Origin: Pseudomonadota bacterium
GTDB lineage: Bacteria > Pseudomonadota > Gammaproteobacteria > Burkholderiales > Burkholderiaceae_B
Direction of reading: 5' to 3'
Length of the DNA stretch: 64,000 nt
NCBI GenBank assembly: GCA_023425645.1
Contig: JAFACG010000009.1
Location: forward strand, 186,001 to 250,000
The position numbers and the translations under genes are program-made. A model generated the notes under the pieces. It saw only the letters and a program-made list of their open reading frames with translations. It did no database searches and was not told the origin of the DNA. This document shows positions 46,331 to 57,771 of the stretch, one piece after another; position 1 is the stretch's first letter, and each line of letters starts with the position of its first letter.

Positions 46331-48955
46331 ATGAAAACATCCGAAATCCGTCAGAAATTCCTATCGTTCTTTGAATCCAAGGGGCATCACATCGTTCCTT
46401 CGGCGCCTCTGGTCCCAGGCAATGATCCCACCTTGCTGTTCACGAACGCCGGCATGGTGCAGTTCAAGGATGTTTTCACTGGCAAGGAAACCCGTCCCTA
46501 CCATCGCGCGACCAGCTCCCAGCGCTGCGTGCGCGCCGGCGGCAAGCACAATGACCTGGAAAACGTGGGCTACACCGCCCGGCACCACACGTTTTTCGAA
46601 ATGCTGGGCAACTTCAGCTTCGGCGACTACTTCAAGCAGGACGCCATCCGCTATGCCTGGGAGCTGCTGACCACGGTCTACCACCTGCCCGCCGAAAAGC
46701 TCTGGGTCACGGTCTACCAGGAAGACGACGAAGCCTACGACATCTGGGCCAAGGAAGTCGGCGTGCCGCGCGAGCGCATCATCCGCATCGGCGACAAGAA
46801 TGGCGTGCGCTACAACTCGGACAATTTCTGGCAGATGGCCGACACTGGCCCCTGCGGTCCTTGTTCGGAAATCTTCTACGATCACGGCCCCGAGGTCTGG
46901 GGCGGCCCTCCCGGTTCGCCCGAGGAAGACGGCGACCGCTACATCGAGATCTGGAACCTGGTGTTCATGCAGTTCGACCGCTCCGCGGACGGCACCATGA
47001 CGCCGCTGCCCAAGCCCTGCGTGGACACGGGCATGGGGCTGGAACGCATCTCGGCCGTGCTGCAGCACGTGCACTCCAACTACGAGATCGACCTGTTCCA
47101 GGCCCTGATCAAGGCCGCCGCCCGCGAGACCGGCGCCCAGGATCTGGAAAACAACTCCCTCAAGGTCATCGCCGATCACATCCGCGCCTGCAGCTTCCTG
47201 ATCCTGGACGGCGTCATTCCCAGCAATGAAGGCCGCGGCTACGTGCTGCGCCGCATCATCCGCCGCGCCCTGCGCCACGGACACAAGCTGGGCCAGAAAG
47301 GGCTGTTCTTCCATCGCCTGGTCAAGGACCTGGGCGAGCAGATGGGGCAGGCCTATCCTGAACTGCTGAACCAGCGCGAGCGCATCGAGCAGGTGCTGCG
47401 CCAGGAAGAAGAGCGCTTCAGCGAAACGCTGGAAAACGGCATGCGCATCCTGGAAGGCGCGCTGGCGGCGCTGCCCGCCAAGGGCAGGCTGGACGGCCAG
47501 ACCCTGTTCACCCTATACGATACCTATGGTTTCCCGGTGGACCTGACGGCCGACATCTGCCGCGAGCGCGACGTGGATGTGGACCTGGAAGGCTTCGAGG
47601 CCGCCATGGAGAATCAGCGCAAGATGGCGCGCGCCTCCGGCAAGTTCAAGGCGGCAGAAGGCCTGAGCTATTCGGGCGTGGAAACCCGTTTCGAAGGCTA
47701 CGAGACCCTGGCCGGCAGCGGCACCGTCACGGCGCTGTACGTGGACGGCACGGCCGTTCCGTCCGTGGCCCAGGGCCAGCAGGCCGTGGTCGTTCTGGAC
47801 GCCACGCCGTTCTACGCTGAATCCGGCGGCCAGGTCGGCGACGCCGGCGTACTGTCGGCCGATGGAACTATCTTCGAGGTGCAGGACACCCAGAAGATCG
47901 CCGGGCAGGTGTTCGGCCATCAGGGCGTGCTTGCCAGCGGCTCGCTGTCCGTGGGCGACACCGTCCAGGCGCAGGTATACACGGCGCGGCGCGCGCGCAT
48001 CGTGCGCAATCACTCGGCCACCCACCTGATGCACAAGGCCTTGCGCGAAGTGCTGGGCGGACACGTCCAGCAGCGCGGTTCGCTGGTGGACGCCGACAAG
48101 ACCCGTTTCGACTTCGCCCATGATTCGGCCATGACGGCCGAGCAGATCGCCCAGGTCGAAGCCATCGTCAATGCCGAAGTGCTGGCCAACAAGGACGTGC
48201 AGGCGCGCCTCATGTCCTTCGACGACGCCGTCAGCGGCGGCGCCATGGCCTTGTTCGGCGAGAAATACGGCGACGAGGTGCGCGTGCTGGACATCGGCTT
48301 TTCGCGCGAGCTGTGCGGCGGCACGCACGTGGCCCGCACCGGCGACATCGGCTTGTTCAAGATCGTGTCCGAAGGCGGCGTGGCCGCCGGCGTGCGCCGC
48401 GTCGAAGCCATCACCGGCGACAATGCCTTGCATTGGGTCCAGGACCAGCAGCGCCTGCTGAACGAGGCGGCCGCCAGCCTGCGCACCCAGCCTGACGGGC
48501 TGGTGGGCCGGATTGCCGCCCTGCAGGGCCAGATCAAGGAACTGGAGCGCGAACGCGAACAATTGCAATCCAAGCTGGCTTCGGCGGCCGGACAGGATCT
48601 CGTGTCGCAGGCTGTGGCCTTGAACGACAGCAGCCGCCTGCTCGTGGCCACGCTGACCGGCGTGGATCCCAAGGCGCTGCGCGGCATGGCCGACCAGCTC
48701 AAGGACAAGCTCAAGTCCGCCGTGCTGCTGCTGTCGGTCGTGGCCGACGGCAAGGTCAGCCTGGTCGGCGGCGTCACGCCCGACCTGGCCGGCAAGGTCA
48801 AGGCAGGCGATCTGGTGGGCTTCGTGGCCGGCCAGATCGGCGGCAAGGGCGGCGGCCGTCCCGACATGGCCATGGGCGGAGGCACGGATGCGGCGGCTCT
48901 GCCGGCCGCCAACGCCTCGGTTCAGGCCTGGGTGCAGGAAAAGCTGGGCGCGTGA
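46331..48955 (+). CDS. alaS: Alanyl-tRNA synthetase
   Basis: Charges tRNA-Ala and edits Ser/Gly mischarging. 874 residues, normal for bacteria. The class II catalytic core ([32 protein letters not shown] in motif 2) is followed by the tRNA-recognition domain. The editing domain has zinc ligands H561 and H565 (NHSATH) and C662/H666 (CGGTH), and the C-Ala oligomerisation tail (about 730-874) follows. ATG 46331 matches the conserved [14 protein letters not shown] start; reading frame further upstream is not conserved. The TusA-like gene follows with a 1-nt overlap. Confidence 0.98.
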   Translation: MKTSEIRQKFLSFFESKGHHIVPSAPLVPGNDPTLLFTNAGMVQFKDVFTGKETRPYHRATSSQRCVRAGGKHNDLENVGYTARHHTFFEMLGNFSFGDYFKQDAIRYAWELLTTVYHLPAEKLWVTVYQEDDEAYDIWAKEVGVPRERIIRIGDKNGVRYNSDNFWQMADTGPCGPCSEIFYDHGPEVWGGPPGSPEEDGDRYIEIWNLVFMQFDRSADGTMTPLPKPCVDTGMGLERISAVLQHVHSNYEIDLFQALIKAAARETGAQDLENNSLKVIADHIRACSFLILDGVIPSNEGRGYVLRRIIRRALRHGHKLGQKGLFFHRLVKDLGEQMGQAYPELLNQRERIEQVLRQEEERFSETLENGMRILEGALAALPAKGRLDGQTLFTLYDTYGFPVDLTADICRERDVDVDLEGFEAAMENQRKMARASGKFKAAEGLSYSGVETRFEGYETLAGSGTVTALYVDGTAVPSVAQGQQAVVVLDATPFYAESGGQVGDAGVLSADGTIFEVQDTQKIAGQVFGHQGVLASGSLSVGDTVQAQVYTARRARIVRNHSATHLMHKALREVLGGHVQQRGSLVDADKTRFDFAHDSAMTAEQIAQVEAIVNAEVLANKDVQARLMSFDDAVSGGAMALFGEKYGDEVRVLDIGFSRELCGGTHVARTGDIGLFKIVSEGGVAAGVRRVEAITGDNALHWVQDQQRLLNEAAASLRTQPDGLVGRIAALQGQIKELEREREQLQSKLASAAGQDLVSQAVALNDSSRLLVATLTGVDPKALRGMADQLKDKLKSAVLLLSVVADGKVSLVGGVTPDLAGKVKAGDLVGFVAGQIGGKGGGRPDMAMGGGTDAAALPAANASVQAWVQEKLGA

Positions 48956-49209
48956 TGACCGAGACAGTCAACGCCAGCCTGCCGGCCTTCGACCTCGAGG
49001 TGGACGCCTCGGGGCTGAAGTGCCCGCTGCCCATATTGCGCGCCAAGAAGGCCTTGGCGCAGATCGAATCCGGGCAGGTGCTGCTGGTCATCACGACCGA
49101 CCAGCACGCCGTCCAGGACTTTCAGGCGTTCAGCCGGCAAACGGGCAACGAGCTGTTGGCCCAACAGGCGGACGCCGAAAAAACTCTGCATTTTTTACGC
49201 CGCCGTTGA
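48955..49209 (+). CDS. TusA-family sulfurtransferase-like protein
   Basis: An 84-residue SirA/TusA/YedF-like protein with the family motif GLKCPLPILRAKKAL; C23 is the sulfur-carrying cysteine in the CPxP box. TusA proteins pass persulfide sulfur to tRNA thiolation, molybdopterin or other sulfur pathways; which one applies here cannot be told. ATG 48955 shares a base with the alaS stop (TGATG), so the two are coupled. A GTG at 48952 is an alternative. Confidence 0.88.
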   Translation: MTETVNASLPAFDLEVDASGLKCPLPILRAKKALAQIESGQVLLVITTDQHAVQDFQAFSRQTGNELLAQQADAEKTLHFLRRR

Positions 49210-49281
49210 GCCGGGGGCGCTAAAATAATGCTTTGTATGTTGCGTTTTTAGGACTTAAGCCGGTATTTGGGCGCGCCATTT

Positions 49282-49310
49282 TTGGCATGCGGCCGGAAAA
49301 GTGCTAGAAT
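49282..49310 (+). promoter_or_regulatory. Sigma-70 promoter of the rpsP operon
   Basis: TTGGCA (49282-49287), 17-nt spacer, TAGAAT (49305-49310): near-consensus, with optimal spacing, 42 nt before the rpsP start. The best promoter match I found in the window. Confidence 0.8.
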
Positions 49311-49351
49311 TTTTTGTTTACCGTTTACCTTACACAATAAAGGGATTATCA

Positions 49352-49612
49352 ATGGTGGTAATTCGCTTGGCCCGTGGTGGCTCCAAAAAGCGTCCTTTTT
49401 ACAACGTTGTAGCCGCCGAGGCGCGTGATCGCCGTGATGGTCGCTTCATCGAGCGCCTGGGTTTCTACAACCCCGTCGCTGGCGAAGGCCAGGAAAACCT
49501 GCGTCTGCAACTGGACCGCGTTAAGCACTTCACCGACAACGGTGCTCAGGTTTCGCCCGCCGTGGCTCGCCTGGTCAAAGAATACTCGGCCAAGGTCGCT
49601 TCGGCAGCCTAA
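49352..49612 (+). CDS. rpsP: 30S ribosomal protein S16
   Basis: Small-subunit assembly protein, 86 residues with the full S16 pattern: [34 protein letters not shown] and the following [10 protein letters not shown] 49352 is preceded by AAAGGGA; upstream in-frame codons lie in the promoter. First gene of rpsP-rimM-trmD. Confidence 0.98.
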   Translation: MVVIRLARGGSKKRPFYNVVAAEARDRRDGRFIERLGFYNPVAGEGQENLRLQLDRVKHFTDNGAQVSPAVARLVKEYSAKVASAA

Positions 49613-49648
49613 GCTGAATCGCCGGTTTTTTTTGCAGCGTACCGGTCC

Positions 49649-50248
49649 GTGAAACAGGCAGCCGCTCCCGACGATCTCGTCGAGCTTGGACGCATTGTTT
49701 CCGCCTATGGGGTGCGCGGCTGGGTCAAGGTCCAGCCGCATTCCATGCAGACCAAGGCGCTGCTCAATGCCAAAACCTGGTGGTTGAAAACGCCCCGGCC
49801 TGGAAACCAGGCGGGCGTTTTTGCGTCTGTGCCGTTCCGAAACGTCGTGGCTGCGCGCCAGCACGGCGCCACCATCGTCGCCCAATTCGAGGGCATGGAC
49901 GACCGGGATCTGGCCCAGGCCATGAAAGGGCAGACCGTCTGGGTCTCCCGCGCCGCCTTTCCCACGGCGGACGATGACGAATACTATTGGGTCGACCTGA
50001 TCGGCTGCCGACTCCTGGGCGAGCAGGACGGGCAGGCCCAGCCCATCGGCGAAGTCGTCGAGGTCCTGGACAATGGCGCGCACGCCATTCTGGTGGTGCA
50101 TCGCGGCTCCTGGAGCCAGGATGGCGTTTTCGCGCCCGAACTGGACGACAAGGGCCGGCGTCTCGAAGAGCTGGTGCCTTTCGTGCAGGCCATCGTGCAT
50201 ACGGTGGATCTGCAGGGCCGTCAGCTGCACAGCCATTGGTCGGCGTAA
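49649..50248 (+). CDS. rimM: Ribosome maturation factor RimM
   Basis: Binds S19 and helps mature the 30S head. 199 residues, with the N-terminal RimM beta barrel (VELGRIVSAYGVRGWVKVQP) and the PRC-barrel half (EYYWVDLIGCRL, then GEVVEVLDNGAHAILVV). Translation appears to start at GTG 49649, as no ATG precedes the conserved region in frame. It lies in the operon between rpsP and trmD. Confidence 0.95.
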   Translation: MKQAAAPDDLVELGRIVSAYGVRGWVKVQPHSMQTKALLNAKTWWLKTPRPGNQAGVFASVPFRNVVAARQHGATIVAQFEGMDDRDLAQAMKGQTVWVSRAAFPTADDDEYYWVDLIGCRLLGEQDGQAQPIGEVVEVLDNGAHAILVVHRGSWSQDGVFAPELDDKGRRLEELVPFVQAIVHTVDLQGRQLHSHWSA

Positions 50249-50297
50249 GATCGGCGCAGGCCGTGCGCTCTTCCCGTTTTTTTTCTAGCCCAGACCC

Positions 50298-51068
50298 ATG
50301 CGTTTTGATGCTCTGACCCTGTTTCCGGATATGTTCAATCTGGTCAGCGAATCCGGAGTGACCGGGCGCGCCCACAAACAGGGCATCTGGCAGATGCGCA
50401 CCTGGAATCCCCGCGACTACACCGCGGACGTGCATCGCACCGTCGATGATCGTCCGTATGGCGGCGGTCCGGGCATGGTCATGCTGGCTGATCCGCTGAA
50501 CGATGCGCTGGATCAGGCCTTGGCAGACCGCGGCGATGCTCCCGCGGTCGTTCTGCTCAGTCCCGCGGGCCGGCGTTTTGACCAGTCCCTCGCGCAGGAA
50601 CTGGCCCAGGGGCCGGGTGCGGTGCTGGTCTGCGGCCGCTACGAAGGGATAGACCAGCGCTTCATCGACGAACGCGTCACCCTGGAACTGTCCCTGGGCG
50701 ATTTCGTGCTCTCGGGCGGGGAAATTGCATCCCTGGCCATCATCGACAGCGTGGTGCGCCTGCTTCCCGGCGTGCTGAACGATGCCGACTCCGCGCGCCA
50801 GGATTCTTTCCATGCCGCCAACAGCGGCTTGCTGGACAGTCCGCATTACACCCGCCCTGAGGTCTATCGGGGACAGGCCGTGCCCGATGTCTTGATGTCC
50901 GGGCATCATGGCCGCATCCAGGCATGGCGGCGCGAACAGTCCCTGCGCCTGACGGCGCTGCGTCGCCCCGATCTTATTGAGCAGGCCCGTTTGCGCGGCG
51001 AGCTCAGCAAGGCGGATGAACGCTTTCTGGCCGCCTTGGCGGAATCGGATTCCCAGAACGGGCGCTGA
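50298..51068 (+). CDS. trmD: tRNA (guanine-37-N1)-methyltransferase TrmD
   Basis: SPOUT-family enzyme making m1G37, which prevents frameshifting. 256 residues beginning [13 protein letters not shown]. The deep-knot SAM site is seen in [23 protein letters not shown] and [10 protein letters not shown]; a C-terminal helical domain follows. In most proteobacteria rplS (L19) comes next in this operon, but here a bidirectional terminator and the convergent valS follow, so rplS is elsewhere. Confidence 0.97.
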   Translation: MRFDALTLFPDMFNLVSESGVTGRAHKQGIWQMRTWNPRDYTADVHRTVDDRPYGGGPGMVMLADPLNDALDQALADRGDAPAVVLLSPAGRRFDQSLAQELAQGPGAVLVCGRYEGIDQRFIDERVTLELSLGDFVLSGGEIASLAIIDSVVRLLPGVLNDADSARQDSFHAANSGLLDSPHYTRPEVYRGQAVPDVLMSGHHGRIQAWRREQSLRLTALRRPDLIEQARLRGELSKADERFLAALAESDSQNGR

Positions 51069-51200
51069 TCGTCCGCAGGCGGGCCGGGCCGGTCTTGTCC
51101 CCAAGTCATCTATGAAAAGCTTCTTCACCTCGCGCCGGCTGATGCCTGTCCGCCGCTCTCCGAAAAGGTTTTCTTGTCTTGTCGCGGCCTCGCCATAAAA

Positions 51201-51228
51201 AAGGCCCTGCATCATGCAGGGCCTTTTC
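51201..51228. terminator. Bidirectional terminator between trmD and valS
   Basis: Eleven-bp stem AAGGCCCTGCA (51201-51211) with TGCAGGGCCTT (51215-51225), 3-nt loop, A run before and T run after. The 132 nt from the trmD stop to this point contain no supported gene. Confidence 0.9.
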
Positions 51229-51243
51229 CTTGTCAGGGCCGCA

Positions 51244-54096
51244 TCAGCCCAGGCGGGCGTACTGCTGCTGGACCTTGGACAGGGTTTCGCTGAATTGGGC
51301 GACCCGCTGGCGTTCCTGCTCGACCACGGCGGCCGGGGCTCGTTCCACGAAGCTGGCGTTGCCCAGCTTGCCTTCGGCCTTGCGGATCTCGCCCTGCAGG
51401 CGTTCGATCTCCTTGGTGAGGCGAGCGCGCTCCGCTTCCACGTCGATCTCCACGTGCAGCATCAGCTGGGCCGCGCCCACCACCTGCACCGGTGCGCCGG
51501 CCTCCGCGGGCAGGTGGTCCACGATCTGCACGCTTTCCAGCTTGCCCAGCGCGGCCAGGTAGGGGCTGTTGGCGCGCAGGGTGGCGGCATCGCCCTGGGC
51601 GATCAGCGGCACGCGCTGGGCGGGCGAGATGTTCATCTCGCCCCGCAGGGCGCGAATGGCGTCCACCTGGGCCTTGAGCTCGGCCACCTGGGCTTCGGCC
51701 TGTTCATCGATGGCGGCGGCGTTGGCCACGGGGTAGGGCTGCACGGACAGGCTGGCGGTTTCGCCTTCGGCGCGCTTGCCGGCCACCACGGACACTTTTT
51801 GCCAGAGCTCTTCGGTGATGAAGGGGATGATGGGGTGCGCCAGGCGCAGCACCACTTCCAGCACGCGGATCAGGGTACGGCGCGTGCCCAGCTGCTGGGC
51901 GGGCGTGCCCTGCTGGATCTGGGTCTTGGCCAGCTCCAGGTACCAGTCGCAGTATTCGTCCCACACGAAGTGGTAGATGGCGTTGGCGATATTGTCGAAG
52001 CGGTAGTCGGCAAAGCCGCGTTCGGCGTCCTGCTCCAGGCGCTGCAGCAGGCTGACGATCCAGCGGTCTGCAAAGGACAGCTCGGCCGGCGCGTCCTGCT
52101 GCAGGTCGTGGCCTTCGGTATTCATCAGCACGAAGCGCGTGGCGTTCCACAGCTTGTTGCAGAAGTTGCGGTAGCCTTCGCAGCGCTTCATGTCGAAGTT
52201 GATGTTGCGGCCCAGGGTGGCGTAGGCGGCCATGGTGAAACGCAGCGCGTCCGTGCCGAAGGCGGGGATGCCGTCCGGGTAGTCCTTCCTGGTGCGCTTG
52301 GCGATGCTTTCGGCCTGCTTGGGGTTCATCAGCCCGAAGGTGCGCTTGTGCAGCAGGTCTTCCAGGCTGATGCCGTCGATCAGGTCCACGGGGTCGATGG
52401 TGTTGCCCTTGGACTTGCTCATCTTCTTGCCTTCCATGTCGCACACCAGGCCGTGCACGTACACGGTGCGGAAGGGCACCTGGCCGGTCAGGTGCATGCT
52501 CATCATGACCATGCGCGCGACCCAGAAGAAGATGATGTCAAAGCCGGTGACCAGCACGCTGGAAGGCAGGTAGCGGGCCAGGTCCGGGGTCTGTTCGGGC
52601 CAGCCCAGGTCGGTGAAGGGCACCAGGGCCGAGGAGAACCAGGTGTCCAGCACGTCCTCGTCGCGGCGCAACGGGCCGTGCACGCCGGCGGCGCGGGCCT
52701 GGGCCAGCGCGTCTTCCTCGCTGCGGGCCACGAAGAGGCGGCCGTCTTCCGAGTACCAGGCCGGGATCTGGTGGCCCCACCACAGCTGGCGGGAAATGCA
52801 CCAGTCCTGGATGTTGTTGAGCCACTGGTTGTAGGTGTTGGCCCAGTTGTCGGGATAGAAGCGCACGCGGCCGTCGGCGACCACCTCCAGCGCCACTTCG
52901 GTGATGCTTTTGCCCGGATGCAGCGAGTCGGCCGGGGCGGGCTTGCTCATGGCCACGAACCACTGGTCGGTCAGCATGGGCTCGATGACGGTATTGGTGC
53001 GGTCGCCGCGCGGCACCATCAGCTTGTGCGGCTTGACGGCCTGCAGCAGGCCCAGGGCGTCCAGGTCGGCCACGATCTGCTTGCGGGCGGCGAAGCGCTC
53101 CATGCCCTGATAGGCGGCGGGGGCGGTGTCGGCGATGCGGGCGTCCAGCGTCAGGATGCTGATCATCTCCAGCTGGTGGCGCTGGCCCACGGCATAGTCG
53201 TTGAAGTCGTGGGCGGGCGTGACCTTGACCACGCCGGTGCCGAATTCGCGGTCCACATAGTCGTCGGCAATGATGGGGATCTCGCGGTTGACCAGGGGCA
53301 GGGTGACGGTCTGGCCGATCAGGGCGGCGTAGCGCTCGTCCTCCGGGTGCACCATGACGGCCACGTCGCCCAGCATGGTCTCGGGGCGCGTGGTGGCCAC
53401 CACCAGGTGGGTCAGCCCGCCCTGGGGCTGGGTCAGCGGATAGCGGATCTCCCACATGTGGCCGTCTTCTTCCTCGCTGACCACTTCCAGGTCGGAGACG
53501 GCGGTGCCCAGCACCGGGTCCCAGTTCACGAGGCGCTTGCCGCGATAGATCAGGCCCTGTTCAAACAGGCGCACGAAGGTTTCCACCACGCCGCGCGACA
53601 GATTGTCGTCCATGGTGAAATATTCGCGGTCCCAGTCGCAGGAGGCGCCCAGGCGGCGGAACTGGCCGGTGATGGTGCTGCCCGACTTCTCCTTCCATTC
53701 CCAGACTTTCTCCAGGAATTTTTCGCGGCCCAGCTCGTGGCGGCTGATGTTCTGCGCATCCAGCTGGCGCTCGACCACGATCTGCGTGGCGATGCCGGCG
53801 TGGTCGGTGCCGGGGATGTAGACGGTATCGTCGCCTTTCATGCGGTGGTAGCGGGTCAGACCATCCATGATGGTCTGGTTGAAGGCGTGTCCCATGTGCA
53901 GCGTACCGGTGACGTTGGGCGGCGGCGACTGGATGACGAAGGGCTCGGCCTGGCGGCCGGCCTGCGGCTGGACGTGCTGGCCGCCCTTGAAATGGCCGCC
54001 TTGCTCCCAGCGTGCATACCAGCGCGATTCGATTTCCTGGGGTTCAAAGCTCTTGGATAACTGGTCGTCGGAGGTCGTTGCGGATGAGTTGGTCAT
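51244..54096 (-). CDS. valS: Valyl-tRNA synthetase
   Basis: Class I synthetase charging tRNA-Val, 950 residues. HIGH-type motif [14 protein letters not shown] near the N-terminus, a CP1 editing domain (about 190-390, including [13 protein letters not shown]), the KMSKS loop [10 protein letters not shown], an anticodon-binding helical domain and the ValS C-terminal coiled arm (about 885-950). ATG 54096 (MTNSSATTS) is chosen; a longer in-frame start at 54168 would add 24 unconserved residues. The 244-nt gap to ndk carries both divergent promoters, including a -10-like TATATT at 54315-54320. Confidence 0.97.
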   Translation of the reverse strand: MTNSSATTSDDQLSKSFEPQEIESRWYARWEQGGHFKGGQHVQPQAGRQAEPFVIQSPPPNVTGTLHMGHAFNQTIMDGLTRYHRMKGDDTVYIPGTDHAGIATQIVVERQLDAQNISRHELGREKFLEKVWEWKEKSGSTITGQFRRLGASCDWDREYFTMDDNLSRGVVETFVRLFEQGLIYRGKRLVNWDPVLGTAVSDLEVVSEEEDGHMWEIRYPLTQPQGGLTHLVVATTRPETMLGDVAVMVHPEDERYAALIGQTVTLPLVNREIPIIADDYVDREFGTGVVKVTPAHDFNDYAVGQRHQLEMISILTLDARIADTAPAAYQGMERFAARKQIVADLDALGLLQAVKPHKLMVPRGDRTNTVIEPMLTDQWFVAMSKPAPADSLHPGKSITEVALEVVADGRVRFYPDNWANTYNQWLNNIQDWCISRQLWWGHQIPAWYSEDGRLFVARSEEDALAQARAAGVHGPLRRDEDVLDTWFSSALVPFTDLGWPEQTPDLARYLPSSVLVTGFDIIFFWVARMVMMSMHLTGQVPFRTVYVHGLVCDMEGKKMSKSKGNTIDPVDLIDGISLEDLLHKRTFGLMNPKQAESIAKRTRKDYPDGIPAFGTDALRFTMAAYATLGRNINFDMKRCEGYRNFCNKLWNATRFVLMNTEGHDLQQDAPAELSFADRWIVSLLQRLEQDAERGFADYRFDNIANAIYHFVWDEYCDWYLELAKTQIQQGTPAQQLGTRRTLIRVLEVVLRLAHPIIPFITEELWQKVSVVAGKRAEGETASLSVQPYPVANAAAIDEQAEAQVAELKAQVDAIRALRGEMNISPAQRVPLIAQGDAATLRANSPYLAALGKLESVQIVDHLPAEAGAPVQVVGAAQLMLHVEIDVEAERARLTKEIERLQGEIRKAEGKLGNASFVERAPAAVVEQERQRVAQFSETLSKVQQQYARLG

Positions 54097-54340
54097 GGTG
54101 ATGCTGTCTGTCTTGTGCGCGCGTGCGGTGCGTAGGCCGCTTGCTTCCTGGGCAAAATTCGAATTCAAAACGCACTATTTTAAGATGTAGCCGTGCGTCT
54201 TTGGCGTGGTAAAATGCCGGGTTGCCGTAAATACGACGAAAGTGCTTGTTTTCATTCGGGAAATTGGCGCGACCCGTCGGATGTGCATTTTGCTTTACGC
54301 AGCAAAGACTACACTATATTGTTCTTATTTGGATTTTCAC

Positions 54341-54766
54341 ATGGCTATTGAACGCACTCTGTCCATCATCAAGCCCGACGCCGTCGCCAAAAACGTAGTC
54401 GGCCAGATCATCTCCCGCTTCGAAGGTGCCGGCCTGAAGGTCATCGCCGGCCGCATGGTCCACCTGTCCCGCGGCGAAGCCGAGCGCTTCTACGCCGTGC
54501 ACGCCGCCCGTCCTTTCTTCAAGGATCTGGTGGACTTCATGGTATCCGGCCCCGTGTTCGTGCAGGTCCTGGAAGGCGAAGGCGCCATTGCCAAGAACCG
54601 CGAACTGATGGGCGCAACCGACCCCAAGAAGGCCGAACCCGGCACCATCCGCGCCGACTTCGCCGACAGCATCGACGCCAACGCCGTGCACGGTTCCGAC
54701 GCCCCGGAAACGGCCGCCGTCGAAATCGCCTTCTTCTTCCCCGAGTGCAACGTCTACAGCCGTTAA
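54341..54766 (+). CDS. ndk: Nucleoside diphosphate kinase
   Basis: Transfers the gamma phosphate among nucleoside triphosphates by way of a phosphohistidine. 141 residues with [13 protein letters not shown] at the start and the active-site histidine H117 in [10 protein letters not shown] 54341 is the conserved start. It heads a unidirectional run (ndk-rlmN and onward), with 36 nt before rlmN. Confidence 0.98.
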   Translation: MAIERTLSIIKPDAVAKNVVGQIISRFEGAGLKVIAGRMVHLSRGEAERFYAVHAARPFFKDLVDFMVSGPVFVQVLEGEGAIAKNRELMGATDPKKAEPGTIRADFADSIDANAVHGSDAPETAAVEIAFFFPECNVYSR

Positions 54767-54802
54767 TCCGGTCGCCCGCGTTTTACTCAAACAGTTTCAG
54801 CC

Positions 54803-55951
54803 ATGTCATCGCTCGAACCAATCAATCTCCTGGGCATGGGCCCGGAGCAACTCATTGATCTCGTCGCCCAGTGGGGAGGCAAGCCCTTTCGCGCGCGGCA
54901 GCTGCAGCGCTGGATACACCAGCGCCAGCAGGACGATTTCGGGCAGATGACGGACCTGGCGCGCGAGTTCCGCGAACAGCTGACGGCGCATTGCGTCGTC
55001 AGCGCGCCCAGCATGTCCCACGAACACCTGTCCGCCGACGGCACGCGCAAGTGGCTGTTCGACGTCGGCGGCGACAACGCCGTGGAAGCGGTCTTCATTC
55101 CCGAGGACGACCGCGGCACCCTGTGCATCTCCAGCCAGGCCGGCTGCACCGTGGCCTGCCCGTTCTGCTCCACCGGCTACCAGGGCTTCAACCGCAACCT
55201 GACCACCGCCGAGATCATCGGCCAGTTATGGTATGCACGCCGCGCGCTGCTGGACGCGCCCGAGACGGCCCGCATCGGCGAAGGCGCCGGCGAGAACTCC
55301 CGCGTCATCAGCAATGTGGTGATGATGGGCATGGGCGAGCCGCTGCTCAACTACGACCAGGTGCTGGGCGCTCTGCGCCTGATGCTGGACGACAATGCCT
55401 ACGGCTTGTCGCGCCGCCGCGTCACGGTCTCCACCTCCGGGGTGGTGCCCATGATGGACCGGCTGGCGCGCGATTGCCCCGTGGCTCTGGCGGTATCGCT
55501 GCATGCGCCCAACGACGCGCTGCGCGACCGGCTGGTGCCGCTCAACAAGAAGTATCCGCTGGCAGAACTCCTGGCGGCCTGCAACCGCTACCTGGAGCAC
55601 GCTCCGCGTGACTTCATCACTTTCGAATACATCATGCTGGACGGCATCAACGACACCGACCAGCATGCCCGGGAGCTGCTGGACATTGCGCGCGAGGTGC
55701 GCTGCAAGTTCAACCTGATCCCCTTCAATCCCTTTCCGCAATCCGGACTGAAGCGCTCCACCCATGCGCGGGTCAAGCAATGCGCCCAGATGCTGATGGA
55801 CGGCGGAGTCGTGACCACGGTGCGCAAGACGCGCGGCGACGACATCGCCGCGGCCTGCGGCCAGTTGGCGGGCGATATCCGCGACCGCACCCGCATCGAG
55901 CAGCGCCTGCCGGATCGCGCGGTCATTCAAATCAAACAGGAACGTGCATGA
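54803..55951 (+). CDS. rlmN: Dual-specificity 23S rRNA/tRNA adenine-C2 methyltransferase RlmN
   Basis: Radical-SAM enzyme methylating A2503 of 23S rRNA and A37 of some tRNAs. 382 residues; the [4Fe-4S] cysteines are C115, C119 and C122 (GCTVACPFC). The mechanism-specific C-terminal Cys lies in the [18 protein letters not shown] segment. The start agrees with the family ([12 protein letters not shown]). The stop overlaps the next start by 4 nt (ATGA). Confidence 0.97.
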   Translation: MSSLEPINLLGMGPEQLIDLVAQWGGKPFRARQLQRWIHQRQQDDFGQMTDLAREFREQLTAHCVVSAPSMSHEHLSADGTRKWLFDVGGDNAVEAVFIPEDDRGTLCISSQAGCTVACPFCSTGYQGFNRNLTTAEIIGQLWYARRALLDAPETARIGEGAGENSRVISNVVMMGMGEPLLNYDQVLGALRLMLDDNAYGLSRRRVTVSTSGVVPMMDRLARDCPVALAVSLHAPNDALRDRLVPLNKKYPLAELLAACNRYLEHAPRDFITFEYIMLDGINDTDQHARELLDIAREVRCKFNLIPFNPFPQSGLKRSTHARVKQCAQMLMDGGVVTTVRKTRGDDIAAACGQLAGDIRDRTRIEQRLPDRAVIQIKQERA

Positions 55952-56445
55952 GCGATAACCTGTCCTCCTCCAGCCAGTCTCCATCGTCGCCGGCCGCGGC
56001 GGGCGTGGGCCCCGCCTTGCGCGAATTGCGCGAGGCCCGGTCCTATTCCCTGGCCGATGTATCCGGGCGCCTGAAGTTCTCGGTCCGCCAGCTCGAAGCG
56101 CTGGAAGCCGAGGAATGGGACCAGCTGCCCGGCGGACAGTCCTTGCGCGGCATGGTCCGCAACTACGCCCGGTTCCTGGACGCCGACGTCGCCGCCTTGC
56201 TGACCATGCTGGAGAGCCAGGTCAGCGGCGTGGGCGCGCCCAAGCCCGTGCCGCGCAGCACGCCGGGCGGCGGGCTGGCGGGCGCCGACCTGTCCCTGTA
56301 CACCGAATCCCGCTCCGGTTTTTCCTGGGGCTGGCTGCTGATCATCGTGCTGTTCTTGCTGGTCGCCGGCTTCTACGCCATCGATCGGGGCTGGGTCCCC
56401 GATTCCTGGCTTGTCTTCGACTGGCTCAAAGGTCTGAAGTCATGA
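55948..56445 (+). CDS. RodZ-like helix-turn-helix membrane protein (short form)
   Basis: A 165-residue protein with a Cro-like HTH_25 domain (about 22-90, [23 protein letters not shown], then YARFLDAD) and one transmembrane helix (about 127-147). Only some 18 periplasmic residues follow. RodZ links MreB to the elongasome and usually has a periplasmic DUF4115 domain, which is absent. Position between rlmN and ispG is the standard rodZ/yfgA location, so it is likely the RodZ orthologue in reduced form. Coupled to both neighbours by ATGA overlaps. Confidence 0.8.
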   Translation: MSDNLSSSSQSPSSPAAAGVGPALRELREARSYSLADVSGRLKFSVRQLEALEAEEWDQLPGGQSLRGMVRNYARFLDADVAALLTMLESQVSGVGAPKPVPRSTPGGGLAGADLSLYTESRSGFSWGWLLIIVLFLLVAGFYAIDRGWVPDSWLVFDWLKGLKS

Positions 56446-57728
56446 CAAACGAAACCCTTGTTCCATCGTCCTGCCAGCCCCTGCCCGTGGGCGCCCAGCC
56501 CAAGCGGGTCACCCGCGGCGTGGACGTGCGCTGGGGAGACCACGTGGTCCATCTGGGCGGTTCGGCCCCGGTCGTCGTGCAGTCCATGACCAACACCGAT
56601 ACGGTCGACGCCATCGCCACCGCGATCCAGGTCAAGGAGCTGGCGCGCGCCGGCTCGGAGCTGGTGCGCATCACCGTCAACACGCCGGAGGCGGCCCGCG
56701 AGGTGCCGGCCATCCGCGAACAGCTGGACCGCATGGGCGTGAACGTGCCGCTGGTGGGCGATTTCCACTACAACGGCCACAAGCTGCTGACGGACTACCC
56801 CGAGTGCGCCCAGGCGCTGTCCAAGTACCGCATCAATCCCGGCAATATGGGCGGCGGCAAGCGGCGCGACGACAATTTCGCCAAGATGATCGAGGTGGCC
56901 TGCCGCTACGACAAGCCCGTGCGCATCGGCGTGAACTGGGGCAGCCTGGACCACGAATTGATGGCGCGCATGATGGACGAGAACAATGCGCGCGCCCACC
57001 CCTGGACGGCGCAGGCCGTCATGCGCGACGCCCTGGTGGTGTCGGCCATCAGCAATGCGCGCCGCGCGGAGGAGCTCGGCCTGTCCGGCAACCGCATCGT
57101 GCTGTCCTGCAAGGTCAGCCACGTACAGGACCTCATCACCGTCTACCAGGACCTGTCGGCCCGCTGCGATTACGCGCTGCACCTGGGACTGACCGAAGCC
57201 GGCATGGGCAGCAAGGGCATCGTGGCCTCCACGGCCGCGCTGGCCGTGCTGCTGCAGCAGGGCATAGGCGACACCATCCGCATCTCGCTCACCCCCGAGC
57301 CGGGCGGCGACCGCGCCCGCGAAGTCGTGGTCGCACAGGAGATCCTGCAGACCATGGGCCTGCGCGCCTTCACTCCCATGGTGGTGGCCTGTCCGGGCTG
57401 CGGGCGCACCAGCAGCACGGTGTTCCAGGAGCTGGCCAACGACATCCAGAGCTATCTGCGCGACCAGATGCCGGTCTGGAAGGACTTGTATCCCGGCGTG
57501 GAAACCATGAACGTCGCCGTGATGGGCTGCGTGGTCAACGGCCCGGGCGAAAGCCGCCATGCCGACATCGGCATCAGCCTGCCCGGTACCGGGGAGGTTC
57601 CCTCGGCGCCCGTCTACGTGGACGGCGAGCGTGTCGTGACCCTGAAGGGTGATACTATCGCTCAGGAATTCCAGGCCATCGTGCAGAATTACGTCGAACG
57701 CCGCTACGGCAAGGCGTCGGCGGCTTGA
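56442..57728 (+). CDS. ispG: 4-hydroxy-3-methylbut-2-enyl diphosphate synthase IspG
   Basis: [4Fe-4S] enzyme of the MEP isoprenoid pathway that reduces MEcPP to HMBPP. 428 residues, the longer beta-proteobacterial form. TIM-barrel start [17 protein letters not shown]; cluster ligands C317, C320 (CPGCGRT) and C363 ([11 protein letters not shown]), plus a conserved Glu. ATG 56442 overlaps the rodZ-like stop. hisS follows after 43 nt. Confidence 0.97.
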   Translation: MTNETLVPSSCQPLPVGAQPKRVTRGVDVRWGDHVVHLGGSAPVVVQSMTNTDTVDAIATAIQVKELARAGSELVRITVNTPEAAREVPAIREQLDRMGVNVPLVGDFHYNGHKLLTDYPECAQALSKYRINPGNMGGGKRRDDNFAKMIEVACRYDKPVRIGVNWGSLDHELMARMMDENNARAHPWTAQAVMRDALVVSAISNARRAEELGLSGNRIVLSCKVSHVQDLITVYQDLSARCDYALHLGLTEAGMGSKGIVASTAALAVLLQQGIGDTIRISLTPEPGGDRAREVVVAQEILQTMGLRAFTPMVVACPGCGRTSSTVFQELANDIQSYLRDQMPVWKDLYPGVETMNVAVMGCVVNGPGESRHADIGISLPGTGEVPSAPVYVDGERVVTLKGDTIAQEFQAIVQNYVERRYGKASAA

Positions 57729-57771
57729 TCAACAGACCTGTCATCCAGACGGCGGGCAAACCACTAGAACT

